Part shown: in pieces, positions 1-7,047 of the stretch
How the letters are laid out: every line of letters begins with the position of its first letter
Numbering within the stretch: the stretch's first letter is position 1
Assembly (NCBI GenBank): GCA_041907025.1
Contig: JAYRIB010000017.1
Coordinates: forward strand, 1-26,288
Length of the DNA: 26,288 bases
Reading direction: 5' to 3'
Origin: CAYPSN01 sp041907025
GTDB taxonomy: Bacteria; Patescibacteriota; Saccharimonadia; CAILAD01; JADZBC01
Notes under the pieces: model-generated
The model's database searches: none
What the model was told of the DNA's origin: nothing
Seen by the model: the letters and a program-made list of their open reading frames with translations, nothing else
Translations under genes and position numbers: made by a program

Positions 1-91
1 AACCGCTGCTTGTAAGCTCGAGAGCTCGCCGCTTTAGCTGCCACAAGTGCTCATCTTGGCTAAGGCATTGCTTAAGCAAGATCAAAACTTC

Positions 92-168
92 TGGTGTCCC
101 CGGTTGGATTTGAACCAACGACCTACAGCTTAGAAGGCTGTTGCTCTATCCAACTGAGCTACGGGGAC
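92..168 (-). tRNA. tRNA-Arg (anticodon TCT), CCA encoded
   Basis: On the minus strand a complete 77-base cloverleaf folds: acceptor GTCCCCG pairs with CGGGGAC, followed by discriminator A and an encoded CCA. The anticodon stem ACAGC/GCTGT closes the loop CTTCTAA, giving anticodon TCT (reads AGA/AGG, arginine). D-loop GG and the T-loop TTC are present. It lies downstream of tRNA-Gly on the same strand and may be co-transcribed with it. Confidence 0.96.
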
Positions 169-188
169 TCGTCGTAGGCCATGAGTAA

Positions 189-202
189 TTTTGGAGCGGG
201 TA
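189..202 (-). repeat. 14-base copy of the tRNA-Gly 3' end
   Basis: TTTTGGAGCGGGTA occurs here and again at 355-368, where it is the 3' end of tRNA-Gly (CCA, discriminator, the seven acceptor bases and three bases beyond). The copy lies 166 bases downstream of the real tRNA end in the direction of transcription and has no tRNA body attached. A truncated tRNA 3' end next to an intact tRNA is the usual footprint of integration into a tRNA gene; a decayed tandem tRNA is the alternative. Confidence 0.75.
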
Positions 203-354
203 ATAGGAAGGTGGCGAATCACCTTCGCCAAGTGCTTGGTGATCACTCAAGTAAACTTGATTGTCACGCTGCGCGCTTGGCTCCACCAAACCCTACGGGT
301 TTATTTCTGCTCTCCCCATGAATCAGCCAACCTCGCTAAGGCGAGCCGGGCTGA
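203..354. other. Hairpin-dense 152-base stretch between the two tRNA-Gly 3' ends
   Basis: No convincing gene is here. Inverted repeats are packed end to end: GAAGGTG/CACCTTC (207-226), overlapped by the alternative TGGCGAA/TTCGCCA (212-230); CCAAG/CTTGG (228-239); TCAAGT/ACTTGA (247-260); AAACCC/GGGTTT (288-302); and AATCAGCC/GGCTGATT (321-356), which encloses CTCGC/GCGAG. It could be a structured RNA made as the tail of the tRNA-Gly transcript, or a small non-autonomous insertion flanked by the 14-base direct repeat. Confidence 0.6.
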
Positions 355-357
355 TTT

Positions 358-432
358 TGGAGCGGGTAGAGGGAATCAAACCCTCATCGCCTGCTTGGAA
401 GGCAGGCATAATAATCATTATACGATACCCGC
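358..432 (-). tRNA. tRNA-Gly (anticodon TCC) with an unusual tertiary pair
   Basis: On the minus strand the acceptor GCGGGTA pairs with TACCCGC, followed by discriminator T and encoded CCA. The stem CCTGC/GCAGG closes the loop CTTCCAA, giving anticodon TCC. The body follows the bacterial tRNA-Gly(TCC) plan (GTATAAT in the D arm). The D-loop reads TGAT where TGG is usual, so position 19 is A instead of G, and the T-loop reads TTTGATT, so position 56 is T instead of C. The two changes are complementary. Confidence 0.93.
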
Positions 433-453
433 GTGGCACTCATGCGCACCACC

Positions 454-482
454 ATTATACCTGTAACTTCGGCTGGTGCGAA
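454..482 (-). promoter_or_regulatory. Promoter of tRNA-Gly
   Basis: On the minus strand TTCGCA (482-477) and TATAAT (459-454) are separated by 17 bases. The -10 box ends 21 bases before the tRNA-Gly 5' end. Hexamers and spacing fit a housekeeping sigma-70-type promoter. Confidence 0.6.
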
Positions 483-601
483 TACCCAATTCTAGCGCAA
501 AAGTAGGTGTTTTTCAAGCGGAACCACTCCTATACCCCTTGCATAACACAAGTACTTTAGTATTTAATGAAGAGATAAGACACTAAACTAAAGGAATAAT
601 C

Positions 602-1057
602 ATGAAGAACTTTAATTATCGCCAGGCAGCTGTTGCTGCCGCCGTAACTGCAGCGACTTTTGTACCAGCTACCTCGATCGCCCACGCTGACGATTATGGC
701 TATTCAACCACATCGAGCGCTGCTGGCGCTGGGCTAGCTTTTGGCCTTCTGGCACTGCTTATAGCTACGGCGGCGGTCAGCCTGGCACTGTTTGTACTCT
801 GGGTTGTTATGCTCGTCGATGCCTTGCAGCGCAAAAACTGGCAGGACGATAACCAGAAGAACCTTTGGATTATCCTCTTAGTTGTCTCATTCTTTGTTTC
901 TCTTTGGGGGATTGTGGCAATTGTGTATTACTTTGCGGTTCGCAAGCAGCTGGGTAGTGCGCCTACTACCTCGCCGTCCTCGTCACCTGAGGTCAGCAAA
1001 GCTACCCCCTCGACCGAGCCAGCTGCTAAGACGTCTAGCAAATCAGCAAAGAAATAA
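602..1057 (+). CDS. Small exported membrane protein, PLDc_N-like transmembrane region
   Basis: This 151-residue protein starts with an alanine-rich signal-peptide-like segment ending in an AHA-DD cleavage-type site (about residue 29). A long hydrophobic segment (about 40-72) follows, then a short charged loop, a second membrane segment (about 85-110) and a Pro/Ser/Thr/Lys-rich tail from about 120. The region WVVMLVDALQRKNW...LWIILL...YYFAVRK resembles the two-helix PLDc_N module (PF13396 type) found in many small bacterial envelope proteins; no catalytic domain is present. AAAGGA lies nine bases before the ATG, so this gene seems Shine-Dalgarno-led. The function is unknown; the membrane location is well supported, the family name less so. 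Confidence 0.75.
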   Translation: MKNFNYRQAAVAAAVTAATFVPATSIAHADDYGYSTTSSAAGAGLAFGLLALLIATAAVSLALFVLWVVMLVDALQRKNWQDDNQKNLWIILLVVSFFVSLWGIVAIVYYFAVRKQLGSAPTTSPSSSPEVSKATPSTEPAAKTSSKSAKK

Positions 1058-1094
1058 GCTCGTTCTCGCTACGCGCCGTCGTTTTCGGCTGGGG

Positions 1095-1100
1095 TATAAT
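1095..1100 (+). promoter_or_regulatory. -10 box for a leaderless transcript
   Basis: TATAAT is followed after eight bases by the ATG of the next gene, which has no Shine-Dalgarno sequence. Transcription would start at or within a base or two of the start codon. Confidence 0.65.
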
Positions 1101-1108
1101 GTAAGTCT

Positions 1109-2245
1109 ATGAAGCACAACACACAACACGCGTCAAAGGATGGCAAATCTGGGCAAAAGTCGCCGACCAGCCTGAGCGGCTCTAGCAAAGCACTATCGAT
1201 ACTGAGTGTGGCGGGTATATGGGCTCTGTTGCTGAGTGCTACGACGCTGCTTGCGTACGTGCTTGTTACGCCCAAACCAATCGTAGCAAACAAAAATCCG
1301 TGTCAAGATAATCAAAAGTACGTTTGTTATTCTCAATACTTCAAAGCCAGGACAAACGCCGAGTCGCCAAAGGTCGCGCTGGCCGAGCTCGGTGCACTTG
1401 CCAAGACCAATAGCTATGTACTTGGTCAATGTCACCAGCTTAGTCATAGCGTCGGTCACGCTGCCTTCGACAAGTATGGCTCTTTGTCTAAGGCCTATAG
1501 TCTGGGCGATAGTTACTGTTGGTCTGGCTACTATCATGGTGTCACGGAGTCGGCTGTAGGGGTTATGAGCAAATCACAGCTCAAGTCTCAGCTGAATACT
1601 ATCTGTGCTGAGCTGGCCATGAAGTCGCGCTACTCGTTTGACCACTATAACTGCGCGCACGGGCTTGGACATGGTTTGCTAGGGGTGGAAGAAGACAATC
1701 TATTTGTGGCTCTCACCACCTGTGATGGTCTAAGCGACGCATGGGAGCGGTCGTCGTGCTATGGCGGGGTGTTTATGGAAAATGTCATGATCGAGAGTCG
1801 TGAGGGCGGTAAGAGCCAATACCTGCGGGCGGACGAACCAATGTATCCTTGCACCGCAGTCGCTACAGTATACAAAGACCAGTGCTACGGCATGCAAACA
1901 TCTTATGCTCTCTCGGTTTCGGGTTACGACTTTGCCAAGGTGGCGGCAATGTGTCAGGGACTCTCAGACACTGACTACGTTGGTAAGTGTTATCGCAGTC
2001 TCGGGCGTGATGCCTCGGGTGGCACTAATAGTGACATTGCAGCCACCAAGCAAAAGTGTGAAGTAGCACTGGATGCGGAGGGTAAAAAGAACTGCATGCT
2101 CGGCGCTGCGCTCGACATTGCAAGCTACTACCGCGACGACGTACAGGCTAAGGCATTCTGCTTACAGTACGAAGGCGAACTGCGCTTCATTTGCCACCGC
2201 GATGTAGTGAATTACACGGCTAACTTCAAGCCCAGTAAGGGCTAA
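1109..2245 (+). CDS. Membrane-anchored extracytoplasmic protein with eight cysteine pairs
   Basis: The 378-residue protein has a short charged N-terminus, one membrane anchor (about residues 28-53) and a long outside domain. All 16 cysteines lie after the anchor and fall into successive pairs; the last five pairs have the regular form C-x(10-11)-C, often followed by Y-x-G (CDGL...SSCYGG, CTAV...DQCYG, CQGL...GKCYR, CEVA...KNCML, CLQY...FICHR). The earlier units are histidine-rich: CHQLSHSVGHAAF, CWSGYYHG, CAHGLGHGLLG. This suggests disulfide-pinned helical repeats with a possible metal- or heme-binding face near the N-terminus. I do not recognise the family. The start is the ATG just after TATAAT; no Shine-Dalgarno sequence is present. 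Confidence 0.85.
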   Translation: MKHNTQHASKDGKSGQKSPTSLSGSSKALSILSVAGIWALLLSATTLLAYVLVTPKPIVANKNPCQDNQKYVCYSQYFKARTNAESPKVALAELGALAKTNSYVLGQCHQLSHSVGHAAFDKYGSLSKAYSLGDSYCWSGYYHGVTESAVGVMSKSQLKSQLNTICAELAMKSRYSFDHYNCAHGLGHGLLGVEEDNLFVALTTCDGLSDAWERSSCYGGVFMENVMIESREGGKSQYLRADEPMYPCTAVATVYKDQCYGMQTSYALSVSGYDFAKVAAMCQGLSDTDYVGKCYRSLGRDASGGTNSDIAATKQKCEVALDAEGKKNCMLGAALDIASYYRDDVQAKAFCLQYEGELRFICHRDVVNYTANFKPSKG

Positions 2246-2332
2246 CGGAGCACTAGATTGTTCTTGACTCAGCTCACAGTAGTAGCTGATGTGCCAGATA
2301 TGATACTATGGTTATGCTAAGAGAAATCACCA

Positions 2333-3601
2333 ATGTCAGCCAAGACCAGCATCTTAAACGAACGTACTAAAGTTGCTCACACAATTTCATACCATCCCGA
2401 TCAGCGGCTCGATGTATACTTAGGTTTAACCATCGACGAGCGACCCATCGTCTTTGAGATGTTAAGCAAGTCAACCAAGCGAGCATTACTAAGCAAGATG
2501 TCCGATGATGATCTAATTGGCCTGCTAAGCTGCTTGGATCCGGATGATGCTACTGACGTGTTGCAATTGCTTGATAAGCACAGGCAAGAGCACGTCATGA
2601 CTCAAGTAAGTGAAAGCTTACGCGACTCGGTTGCTGGCCTGCTTGAGTTTGACCCGAGCACGGCGGCGGGGCTCATGACATTAGACTACATCCAGGCGGA
2701 TGTGCAAGACACGATCGCGGATGTGTCCAGACACTTTCAGCAGCACGAGAGCCGAACTGGTCGCCCACCGGTTATACTGGTGCTCGAAGACACGAAGTTG
2801 GTGGGCTTCTTGCCCGGCCATGAGCTAGGCCTGACTGCCAGTAGCGAAAAGGTTGTTAAGCACGTCAAGAGCCTAACTACGGTGCACCACGATGCAACGC
2901 ATAAGGAAGTTATCCAGATATTCAAAGCTCACCCTCATAGCAAGGTGGCCGTACTTAACGACGACGACAGCGTACTTGGGATCATATATTCCGACGACGT
3001 ATTACAGCTCTTACATCAGCAAGAATCAGCCTCGCTCTACGACTTTGCCGGTGTGAGTGATGAAGAGACGGTTACCGACCCAGCTTCTCGCAAGATCCAA
3101 CTGCGTTACAAGTGGCTCATTATTAATCTTGGCACCGCTTTTTTAGCCGCCTTTACTGTCGGCCAGTTCGAAAGCGTACTGAGCAAATTTGTGCTGCTCG
3201 CGGTTTATATGCCCATTGTGGCTGGTATGGGTGGCAACGCCGCCACGCAAACCCTGGCCGTGATGGTGCGTGGTATTGCCCTCAAGCAAATCGACCTTAA
3301 AACCGCCTATCGAACACTGCGTAGTGAGCTGGGATCCGGCCTGGTTAACGGACTTATTAACGGACTACTCGTGGCCGCAGTTGTGATGGTTATGAATGGC
3401 GACGCCAAAATTGCGCTCATTTTAGCGCTCGCCATGATCATTAATCTTCTGGTTGCAGCGTTTTTTGGTACCTTGGTGCCACTCATTATGTCCAAACTCA
3501 AAAAGGACCCAGCGGCTTCGGCTACCATCTTTATTACCACCGCTACCGACGTACTCGGCTTTATGGCCTTCCTTGGCTTGGCCACGCTCATCTTAATGTA
3601 A
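2333..3601 (+). CDS. mgtE: MgtE-type magnesium transporter
   Basis: MgtE proteins are dimeric inner-membrane Mg2+ channels gated by cytosolic Mg2+. The 422 residues show the expected order: an N-domain of short helical repeats (DDDLIGLLSCLDPDDATDVLQLL, FDPSTAAGLMT), a pair of CBS domains (about 120-240), the plug helix, then five membrane helices from about residue 258. The signature PIVAGMGGNAATQT in the membrane part is clear, and the length is close to the family norm (about 450). The start ATG has only a weak AAGAGA ahead of it, and TATGAT lies about 30 bases upstream. A hairpin terminator follows. This is the only ion transporter in the window. Confidence 0.96.
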   Translation: MSAKTSILNERTKVAHTISYHPDQRLDVYLGLTIDERPIVFEMLSKSTKRALLSKMSDDDLIGLLSCLDPDDATDVLQLLDKHRQEHVMTQVSESLRDSVAGLLEFDPSTAAGLMTLDYIQADVQDTIADVSRHFQQHESRTGRPPVILVLEDTKLVGFLPGHELGLTASSEKVVKHVKSLTTVHHDATHKEVIQIFKAHPHSKVAVLNDDDSVLGIIYSDDVLQLLHQQESASLYDFAGVSDEETVTDPASRKIQLRYKWLIINLGTAFLAAFTVGQFESVLSKFVLLAVYMPIVAGMGGNAATQTLAVMVRGIALKQIDLKTAYRTLRSELGSGLVNGLINGLLVAAVVMVMNGDAKIALILALAMIINLLVAAFFGTLVPLIMSKLKKDPAASATIFITTATDVLGFMAFLGLATLILM

Positions 3602-3669
3602 ACAGCGAGGGGTCGCGAACTACTTGATCTCTGTTGTCTGCTTATACCCTTTAGGACCTAGCTGTTGAG

Positions 3670-3690
3670 GCCCACTTGTGGGCGTTTTAC
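3670..3690 (+). terminator. Intrinsic terminator after mgtE
   Basis: GCCCAC-TT-GTGGGC forms a six-base-pair GC-rich stem, followed by GTTTTAC. It sits 69 bases after the mgtE stop codon. Confidence 0.65.
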
Positions 3691-3762
3691 TTACGCTTGA
3701 AGTTATATATCAGGAACATCATAATAAGCTTGCTCGTTGAACCCTAGTAGAAAGTTGCCAAC

Positions 3763-4419
3763 ATGGCACGTGCAAGCAGGTCGGAGACCCGACTTCCATA
3801 TCGCGAAACGCACGGTAGGTTTGTGCGTAGGCTCATCCTCCTTACGCCATGGGAGGAGGCGACACCGCGACTGAGTAAGGAGCAAGAGATCGCACTCTGG
3901 CGTGCGAGCCATAATGGATGGCTTACCAAGAAGGTGCGGGATCGGATATCAAAGCTCAAGGCAGTGGAGAAGACTCGCTCAGATGTCTTGCGGAAGTTGG
4001 CGGATACTTTGCCATTGAACTTGGCGGGAATTCGTACACAAGAGAGGAAACCAGGTTTCAACACTCGACTTTTGTTCGTGCGCCCACGGGACATTGAAGT
4101 CATCGATCCGGTCTTGGTACTTGTGCACATGACGCATTACCCGGAGCTCATCGCTGTTGTGATTAGGTCCGTTGTTATCGACTTGATCGGCGAGGTCAGG
4201 AAAGACCCCTCGGTTGTGGATCGACTCTTGGGCATCTTGCAATCCGGAATGCCTCAGCTGTCGATTGCTGATCGAGACCTTCTAGGTAGGTGCTTGAAGG
4301 TATCAATTGATCAGGCCAAGTATCGCCAGCTGGTACGGTCTGGAGCAATGAAGCCTTTTGACGAAGGCATTATCCAATTGCAACGTGGCACGACCAAGAT
4401 CTTGCCAGAGGTCTTCTAG
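3763..4419 (+). CDS. Uncharacterised soluble protein, 218 aa
   Basis: The frame stays open from an ATG at 3763 to a TAG, and a stable hairpin follows closely, which supports a real gene. The product is basic at the N-terminus (many Arg), has no membrane segment and no motif I recognise; hydrophobic stretches such as VLVLVHMTHYPELIAVVIRSVV look like buried helices. Codon use in the first third is richer in GC than the flanking AT-rich element (3841-3900 has 36 G+C of 60 by hand count). An overlapping 128-residue frame on the opposite strand has less plausible composition. No clear Shine-Dalgarno site or -10 box precedes the ATG, so the start is uncertain; an in-frame later start is possible. 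Confidence 0.6.
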   Translation: MARASRSETRLPYRETHGRFVRRLILLTPWEEATPRLSKEQEIALWRASHNGWLTKKVRDRISKLKAVEKTRSDVLRKLADTLPLNLAGIRTQERKPGFNTRLLFVRPRDIEVIDPVLVLVHMTHYPELIAVVIRSVVIDLIGEVRKDPSVVDRLLGILQSGMPQLSIADRDLLGRCLKVSIDQAKYRQLVRSGAMKPFDEGIIQLQRGTTKILPEVF

Positions 4420-4440
4420 ACACACTATGCGAGCCAACAC

Positions 4441-4470
4441 GGCCGCCGGGGTAGCAATACCCTGGCGGCC
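4441..4470 (+). terminator. Strong hairpin with a GCAA loop
   Basis: A 13-base stem (GGCCGCCGGGGTA with TACCCTGGCGGCC, one G-T wobble) is closed by a GNRA tetraloop, GCAA. It starts 21 bases after the stop of the 218-residue gene and faces the convergent gene at 4534. No T-run follows, so it may work as a transcript-stabilising or rho-assisted end instead of a classical intrinsic terminator. Confidence 0.5.
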
Positions 4471-4533
4471 GCTCGGCGTAATTATCTATTCACTACTTTA
4501 GAATATATGTTCGGACTGAGTCTTTTTACTGCC

Positions 4534-5094
4534 TCAGCCCATCTTTCTACTACTGCCAGCTCTTCTTGCCAGTGCGCCTTCGAAAACCGCATTTGGAAAA
4601 AAGTATTGCCACTCTACATTCTTGGTGCGCTCATCGACTGCTTCATTTGCTAACAGCTTACTTGGGTCGGATACAAAAGCGCTAATAGCAGTCTTTGGAA
4701 ATCCAGACAACCGACCATGTTCTGCGTCCTGAGACTTAGCAGGGTATCCTAGAGTAGTAAGGTTCGTCCAAACTTTTGCAAGATCACACGCATCCTTAGC
4801 AGTAGCCCCTACGCAAATTGTCGTTCTGTGGTATTGCTTGTCATCTTTTGGAGACATACGGTGAATGGAGGGTAGGGTAATAAAAGGCACATCTATTCTA
4901 TGCAAAAGATTCTCTATTGCATGTGTACGGACGCTTGAAGGTAGTTGAGCTTTGGCTTTGCAGCTAACAACTTTCCCGCTTACATCAACCGTAATGGCGG
5001 GCTTAAAACCAGCCAGTACAAGAAGCAATTCAGCCTTAGTGTTTGTCCAGAATGGGAACTTCTCAATTGCTGCTACTTTTTGTTGTGTTGTCAT
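4534..5094 (-). CDS. Uncharacterised soluble protein, about 186 aa
   Basis: I chose the ATG at 5094 (MTTQQKVAAIEKFPFWT) because the open frame further upstream reads through a TATAAT (minus strand 5149-5144) and gives an unlikely cysteine/tyrosine-rich leader. From that -10 box the message would have about 40 untranslated bases. The protein is soluble with no known catalytic motif. It has FPFWTNTKAELLLVLAGFKP near the N-terminus and GRLSGFPKTAISAF near residue 135, both of which look like conserved core segments. It ends in a basic tail. It converges with the 3763 gene. It may lie just outside, or at the left edge of, the recombinase element. Confidence 0.55.
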   Translation of the reverse strand: MTTQQKVAAIEKFPFWTNTKAELLLVLAGFKPAITVDVSGKVVSCKAKAQLPSSVRTHAIENLLHRIDVPFITLPSIHRMSPKDDKQYHRTTICVGATAKDACDLAKVWTNLTTLGYPAKSQDAEHGRLSGFPKTAISAFVSDPSKLLANEAVDERTKNVEWQYFFPNAVFEGALARRAGSSRKMG

Positions 5095-5256
5095 AATTGC
5101 ATGGTCGCAGTAAAGATACTGCAATCGAACCTGTACTTGAAGCATTATACAGCTTATTACTGAACTATAAAACACTTAAGAACAGATTGGGCGACCTCAA
5201 GGAGCTAATAGCCACTTTAGTTAAGCCCGAAACAGCACTTAACAGAGAGTTTTTGC

Positions 5257-5262
5257 TATAAT
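5257..5262 (+). promoter_or_regulatory. -10 box for a leaderless transcript
   Basis: TATAAT is followed after six bases by the ATG at 5269. No Shine-Dalgarno sequence could fit in between. Confidence 0.65.
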
Positions 5263-5268
5263 ATTGGT

Positions 5269-5484
5269 ATGGATGATGAGGAAATAGTAGACATTGCAGC
5301 CGTAGTCCACATAAGCGATGTAGAACTCGCTAAAAATGCTGAAAATGAACAGGAAATCTTGCCTACTCAGACATCTCCAGAAGATACTAGTAACTGGGAC
5401 GATAGACCGTTCACTACTCCCGGTGACAGAATAGTAATTGAGACCCTTGAAGGTAAAGAAAAAGGTGAAATAGTTGCCGAATAG
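5269..5484 (+). CDS. Small acidic protein, 71 aa
   Basis: The product is strongly acidic (MDDEEIVDIA at the start, many Glu and Asp throughout) with no membrane segment and no cysteine. No family is recognised. Its promoter (TATAAT, then six bases to the ATG) supports it as a real, probably leaderless, gene. It is the first gene of the element on this strand. Small acidic proteins on mobile elements can be DNA mimics or partner proteins, but nothing in the sequence proves that here. Confidence 0.6.
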   Translation: MDDEEIVDIAAVVHISDVELAKNAENEQEILPTQTSPEDTSNWDDRPFTTPGDRIVIETLEGKEKGEIVAE

Positions 5485-5567
5485 TCTTAGCCTTTAATGG
5501 TCTGAACCTGTCTTAATATCGGCGGAAATTTTTTTAAGCAAATAACAGAGGTAGATACCCTATACAT

Positions 5568-6023
5568 ATGGTATCCAAACCCTTTGTAAACGATTGGGTA
5601 ACCATTCAAATGAGTAAAACACTAGACGATAAACAAAAATTCATCGAGCTAAGAGCTAAAGGCTATAGCTTCGTTAAGATTGCCACCGAAATAGGTGTCA
5701 GCAAGCCGACTCTTATTAGCTGGTCACAGGATGATGATGTGATGCGTGATATCCATAATCTAAAGACTTTGCATATTGACGAACTACAAGAGCAGTATGT
5801 TATGTCTAAGCAGCATAGGATATCAGTCTTTGGCGATATGCTGAATCGTGCTAAAGCAGAGTTAGCCAAGCGTGACCTGTCTGATGTGCCTACCGATAAG
5901 CTGGTTACAATGGTAGTCAAATTGAGCGATACGCTTCGTCAGGACGAGTCTGAGCTTGAACTACATGGTGATATTGATCTGCCAAGAATTGAACTTGGCG
6001 AACTTAAGACCTGGAAAATATAG
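5568..6023 (+). CDS. Helix-turn-helix DNA-binding protein
   Basis: The segment FIELRAKGYSFVKIATEIGV plus SKPTLISWSQ has the classic pattern of a resolvase/transposase-type HTH (helix, A-x-E-x-GV-S turn, recognition helix), at about residues 25-55 of 151. The remainder is charged and probably helical. It may help the recombinase, act as a repressor of the element or resemble the small DNA-binding subunits of phage packaging. The start is uncertain: ATG 5568 directly follows TATACAT, while the next in-frame ATG at 5610 (MSKTLDDKQKF) fits the HTH domain boundary better. It is followed closely by the convergent PadR gene. Confidence 0.75.
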   Translation: MVSKPFVNDWVTIQMSKTLDDKQKFIELRAKGYSFVKIATEIGVSKPTLISWSQDDDVMRDIHNLKTLHIDELQEQYVMSKQHRISVFGDMLNRAKAELAKRDLSDVPTDKLVTMVVKLSDTLRQDESELELHGDIDLPRIELGELKTWKI

Positions 6024-6073
6024 AAAACTGGACGAATCAGACTACCATAATTTGACCATTTTTTAACCGATCA

Positions 6074-6421
6074 CTATCCTGCAAGCTTGGTTACGTATTG
6101 TAGTTGCTCTTCAATCTTGGTTAGTAGTAGCTTGCCCTCAGATGTTATATAGAATAGCTTTCTTTTAGCACCCGTTCTTTTAGCTGCTACTTGCTTAAAG
6201 TCGACTGAGCCCGCTAATTGCATGCGTCTAAGCACTCTATATAGACCCTTCTCTGTAACTGACCATCCTGTTTTATCTATTATCCACTCTGTGAGCTCTT
6301 GAGACCACCTATCTTTGTCGTTTAGTGCCGTTAGTATTGCATACGTTAACGCACTCTTTTTATGCACCTCTAGCCAAGAATAGACCTGCTCGTCTACGAG
6401 CTCTGTCCGCTCATCATCCAT
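6074..6421 (-). CDS. PadR-family transcriptional regulator
   Basis: With the start at ATG 6421 (MDDERTELVDEQV) the protein is 115 residues, the normal size for short PadR proteins. It has the winged-helix pattern of that family: ALTYAILTALNDKDRWSQELTEWI, then VTEKGLYRVLRRMQLAGSV (recognition helix), then KRKLFYITSEGKLLL (wing, with the usual Y-x-IT-x-EG-x-x-LL). A C-terminal helix would dimerise. GAGAGG eight bases upstream is a good ribosome-binding site; it lies across the stop codon of the upstream membrane protein gene, so the two are translationally linked. PadR genes are commonly paired with a membrane protein that they control. The inverted repeat upstream of the pair is a likely operator. 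Confidence 0.88.
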   Translation of the reverse strand: MDDERTELVDEQVYSWLEVHKKSALTYAILTALNDKDRWSQELTEWIIDKTGWSVTEKGLYRVLRRMQLAGSVDFKQVAAKRTGAKRKLFYITSEGKLLLTKIEEQLQYVTKLAG

Positions 6422-6425
6422 ATAA

Positions 6426-6875
6426 CTAACCTCTCGACAGTTCTTCAAAGCCCCTATTAGCAATACTTGCCACTAGGTGAATAAGCAAGCCTATACCCCA
6501 AAAGCTGAACATACCGAAAAGTACTCCAAACCATGATGGGTCAATACTAAATCCATCTGTCCCTTTAATCGCTGGGTTGCTAGTAACGAATAACACAAAT
6601 GCATGAATGTGATAACTTAGGTTCACCACAAGGAATCCAACTAGGTGAGCTACAAGTCTACCGAAACGTAACTTTGAGAGTTGGTCTTTGGATGTGTAGT
6701 GATACCAGAAGTAATAGACAGCAATTACCGCTAAAAGAAGCTGGCTAACAAAATCAATATGATTGCCTCGAAGAGCTATGACGATTTGTAGCAACGTAGA
6801 GAATAGAATCATTAAACCTGTGTATTTGAGCAACGACTGCTTGTACTTGTTAACTTGTTCAACTGATTGACTCAT
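6426..6875 (-). CDS. Four-helix integral membrane protein in the PadR operon
   Basis: The 149-residue product has about four membrane segments (roughly residues 17-33, 41-58, 72-94, 112-138) separated by short loops, and little else. It starts at an ATG with TAGGAG five bases upstream and directly precedes the PadR gene in one operon. No transport motif is visible. Such partners of PadR regulators often respond to membrane or drug stress, but this one has no sequence feature that would name a substrate. It lies within the AT-rich element. Confidence 0.8.
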   Translation of the reverse strand: MSQSVEQVNKYKQSLLKYTGLMILFSTLLQIVIALRGNHIDFVSQLLLAVIAVYYFWYHYTSKDQLSKLRFGRLVAHLVGFLVVNLSYHIHAFVLFVTSNPAIKGTDGFSIDPSWFGVLFGMFSFWGIGLLIHLVASIANRGFEELSRG

Positions 6876-6905
6876 ATATACTCCTAATAGTTAAATTTAA
6901 TATAA

Positions 6906-6930
6906 GGTAGTATACCATTAGTATACTACC
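6906..6930 (-). promoter_or_regulatory. Perfect inverted repeat: likely PadR operator over the promoter
   Basis: GGTAGTATAC-CATTA-GTATACTACC is a perfect 10-base inverted repeat with a five-base spacer, 31 bases before the ATG of the membrane protein gene. Read on the minus strand it contains TATACT twice, so a bound dimer would cover the -10 box. PadR proteins are known to bind palindromes over their own promoters. Confidence 0.75.
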
Positions 6931-7000
6931 CATGCAATAGTTTGATTTTTATTCTCTGAGCCGTGCAAGAAGAGCAGCGAACTCTATCTGTAATTACCCT

Positions 7001-7031
7001 ACTTGATAAGGTATAATTGAAGATATCAAGT
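7001..7031 (+). promoter_or_regulatory. Promoter flanked by an inverted repeat, upstream of the DUF4145 operon
   Basis: ACTTGATA (7001-7008) and TATCAAGT (7024-7031) are perfect inverted repeats on either side of TATAAT (7012-7017). A regulator dimer on this site would block RNA polymerase. The sequence differs from the PadR-linked palindrome, so a second regulator, perhaps the element's HTH protein, is implied. The ATG lies at 7048. Confidence 0.65.
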
Positions 7032-7047
7032 AGACGAAAGTGTAGTT

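Noticed and set aside
191..506. Open frames of 91 and 81 codons over the tRNA-Gly region
   Set aside because: They read through the hairpin array and antisense through tRNA-Gly, with no ribosome-binding site and implausible composition.
3744..4130. 128-codon antisense frame opposite the 218-residue gene
   Set aside because: Serine/arginine-rich shadow composition, no ribosome-binding site, and the plus-strand frame is longer and followed by a hairpin.
5124..5131. TCGAACCT as the left attachment site of the serine recombinase element
   Set aside because: Only eight bases match tRNA-Pro (9955-9962), and similar strings occur in any tRNA T-arm; kept only as a weak candidate.
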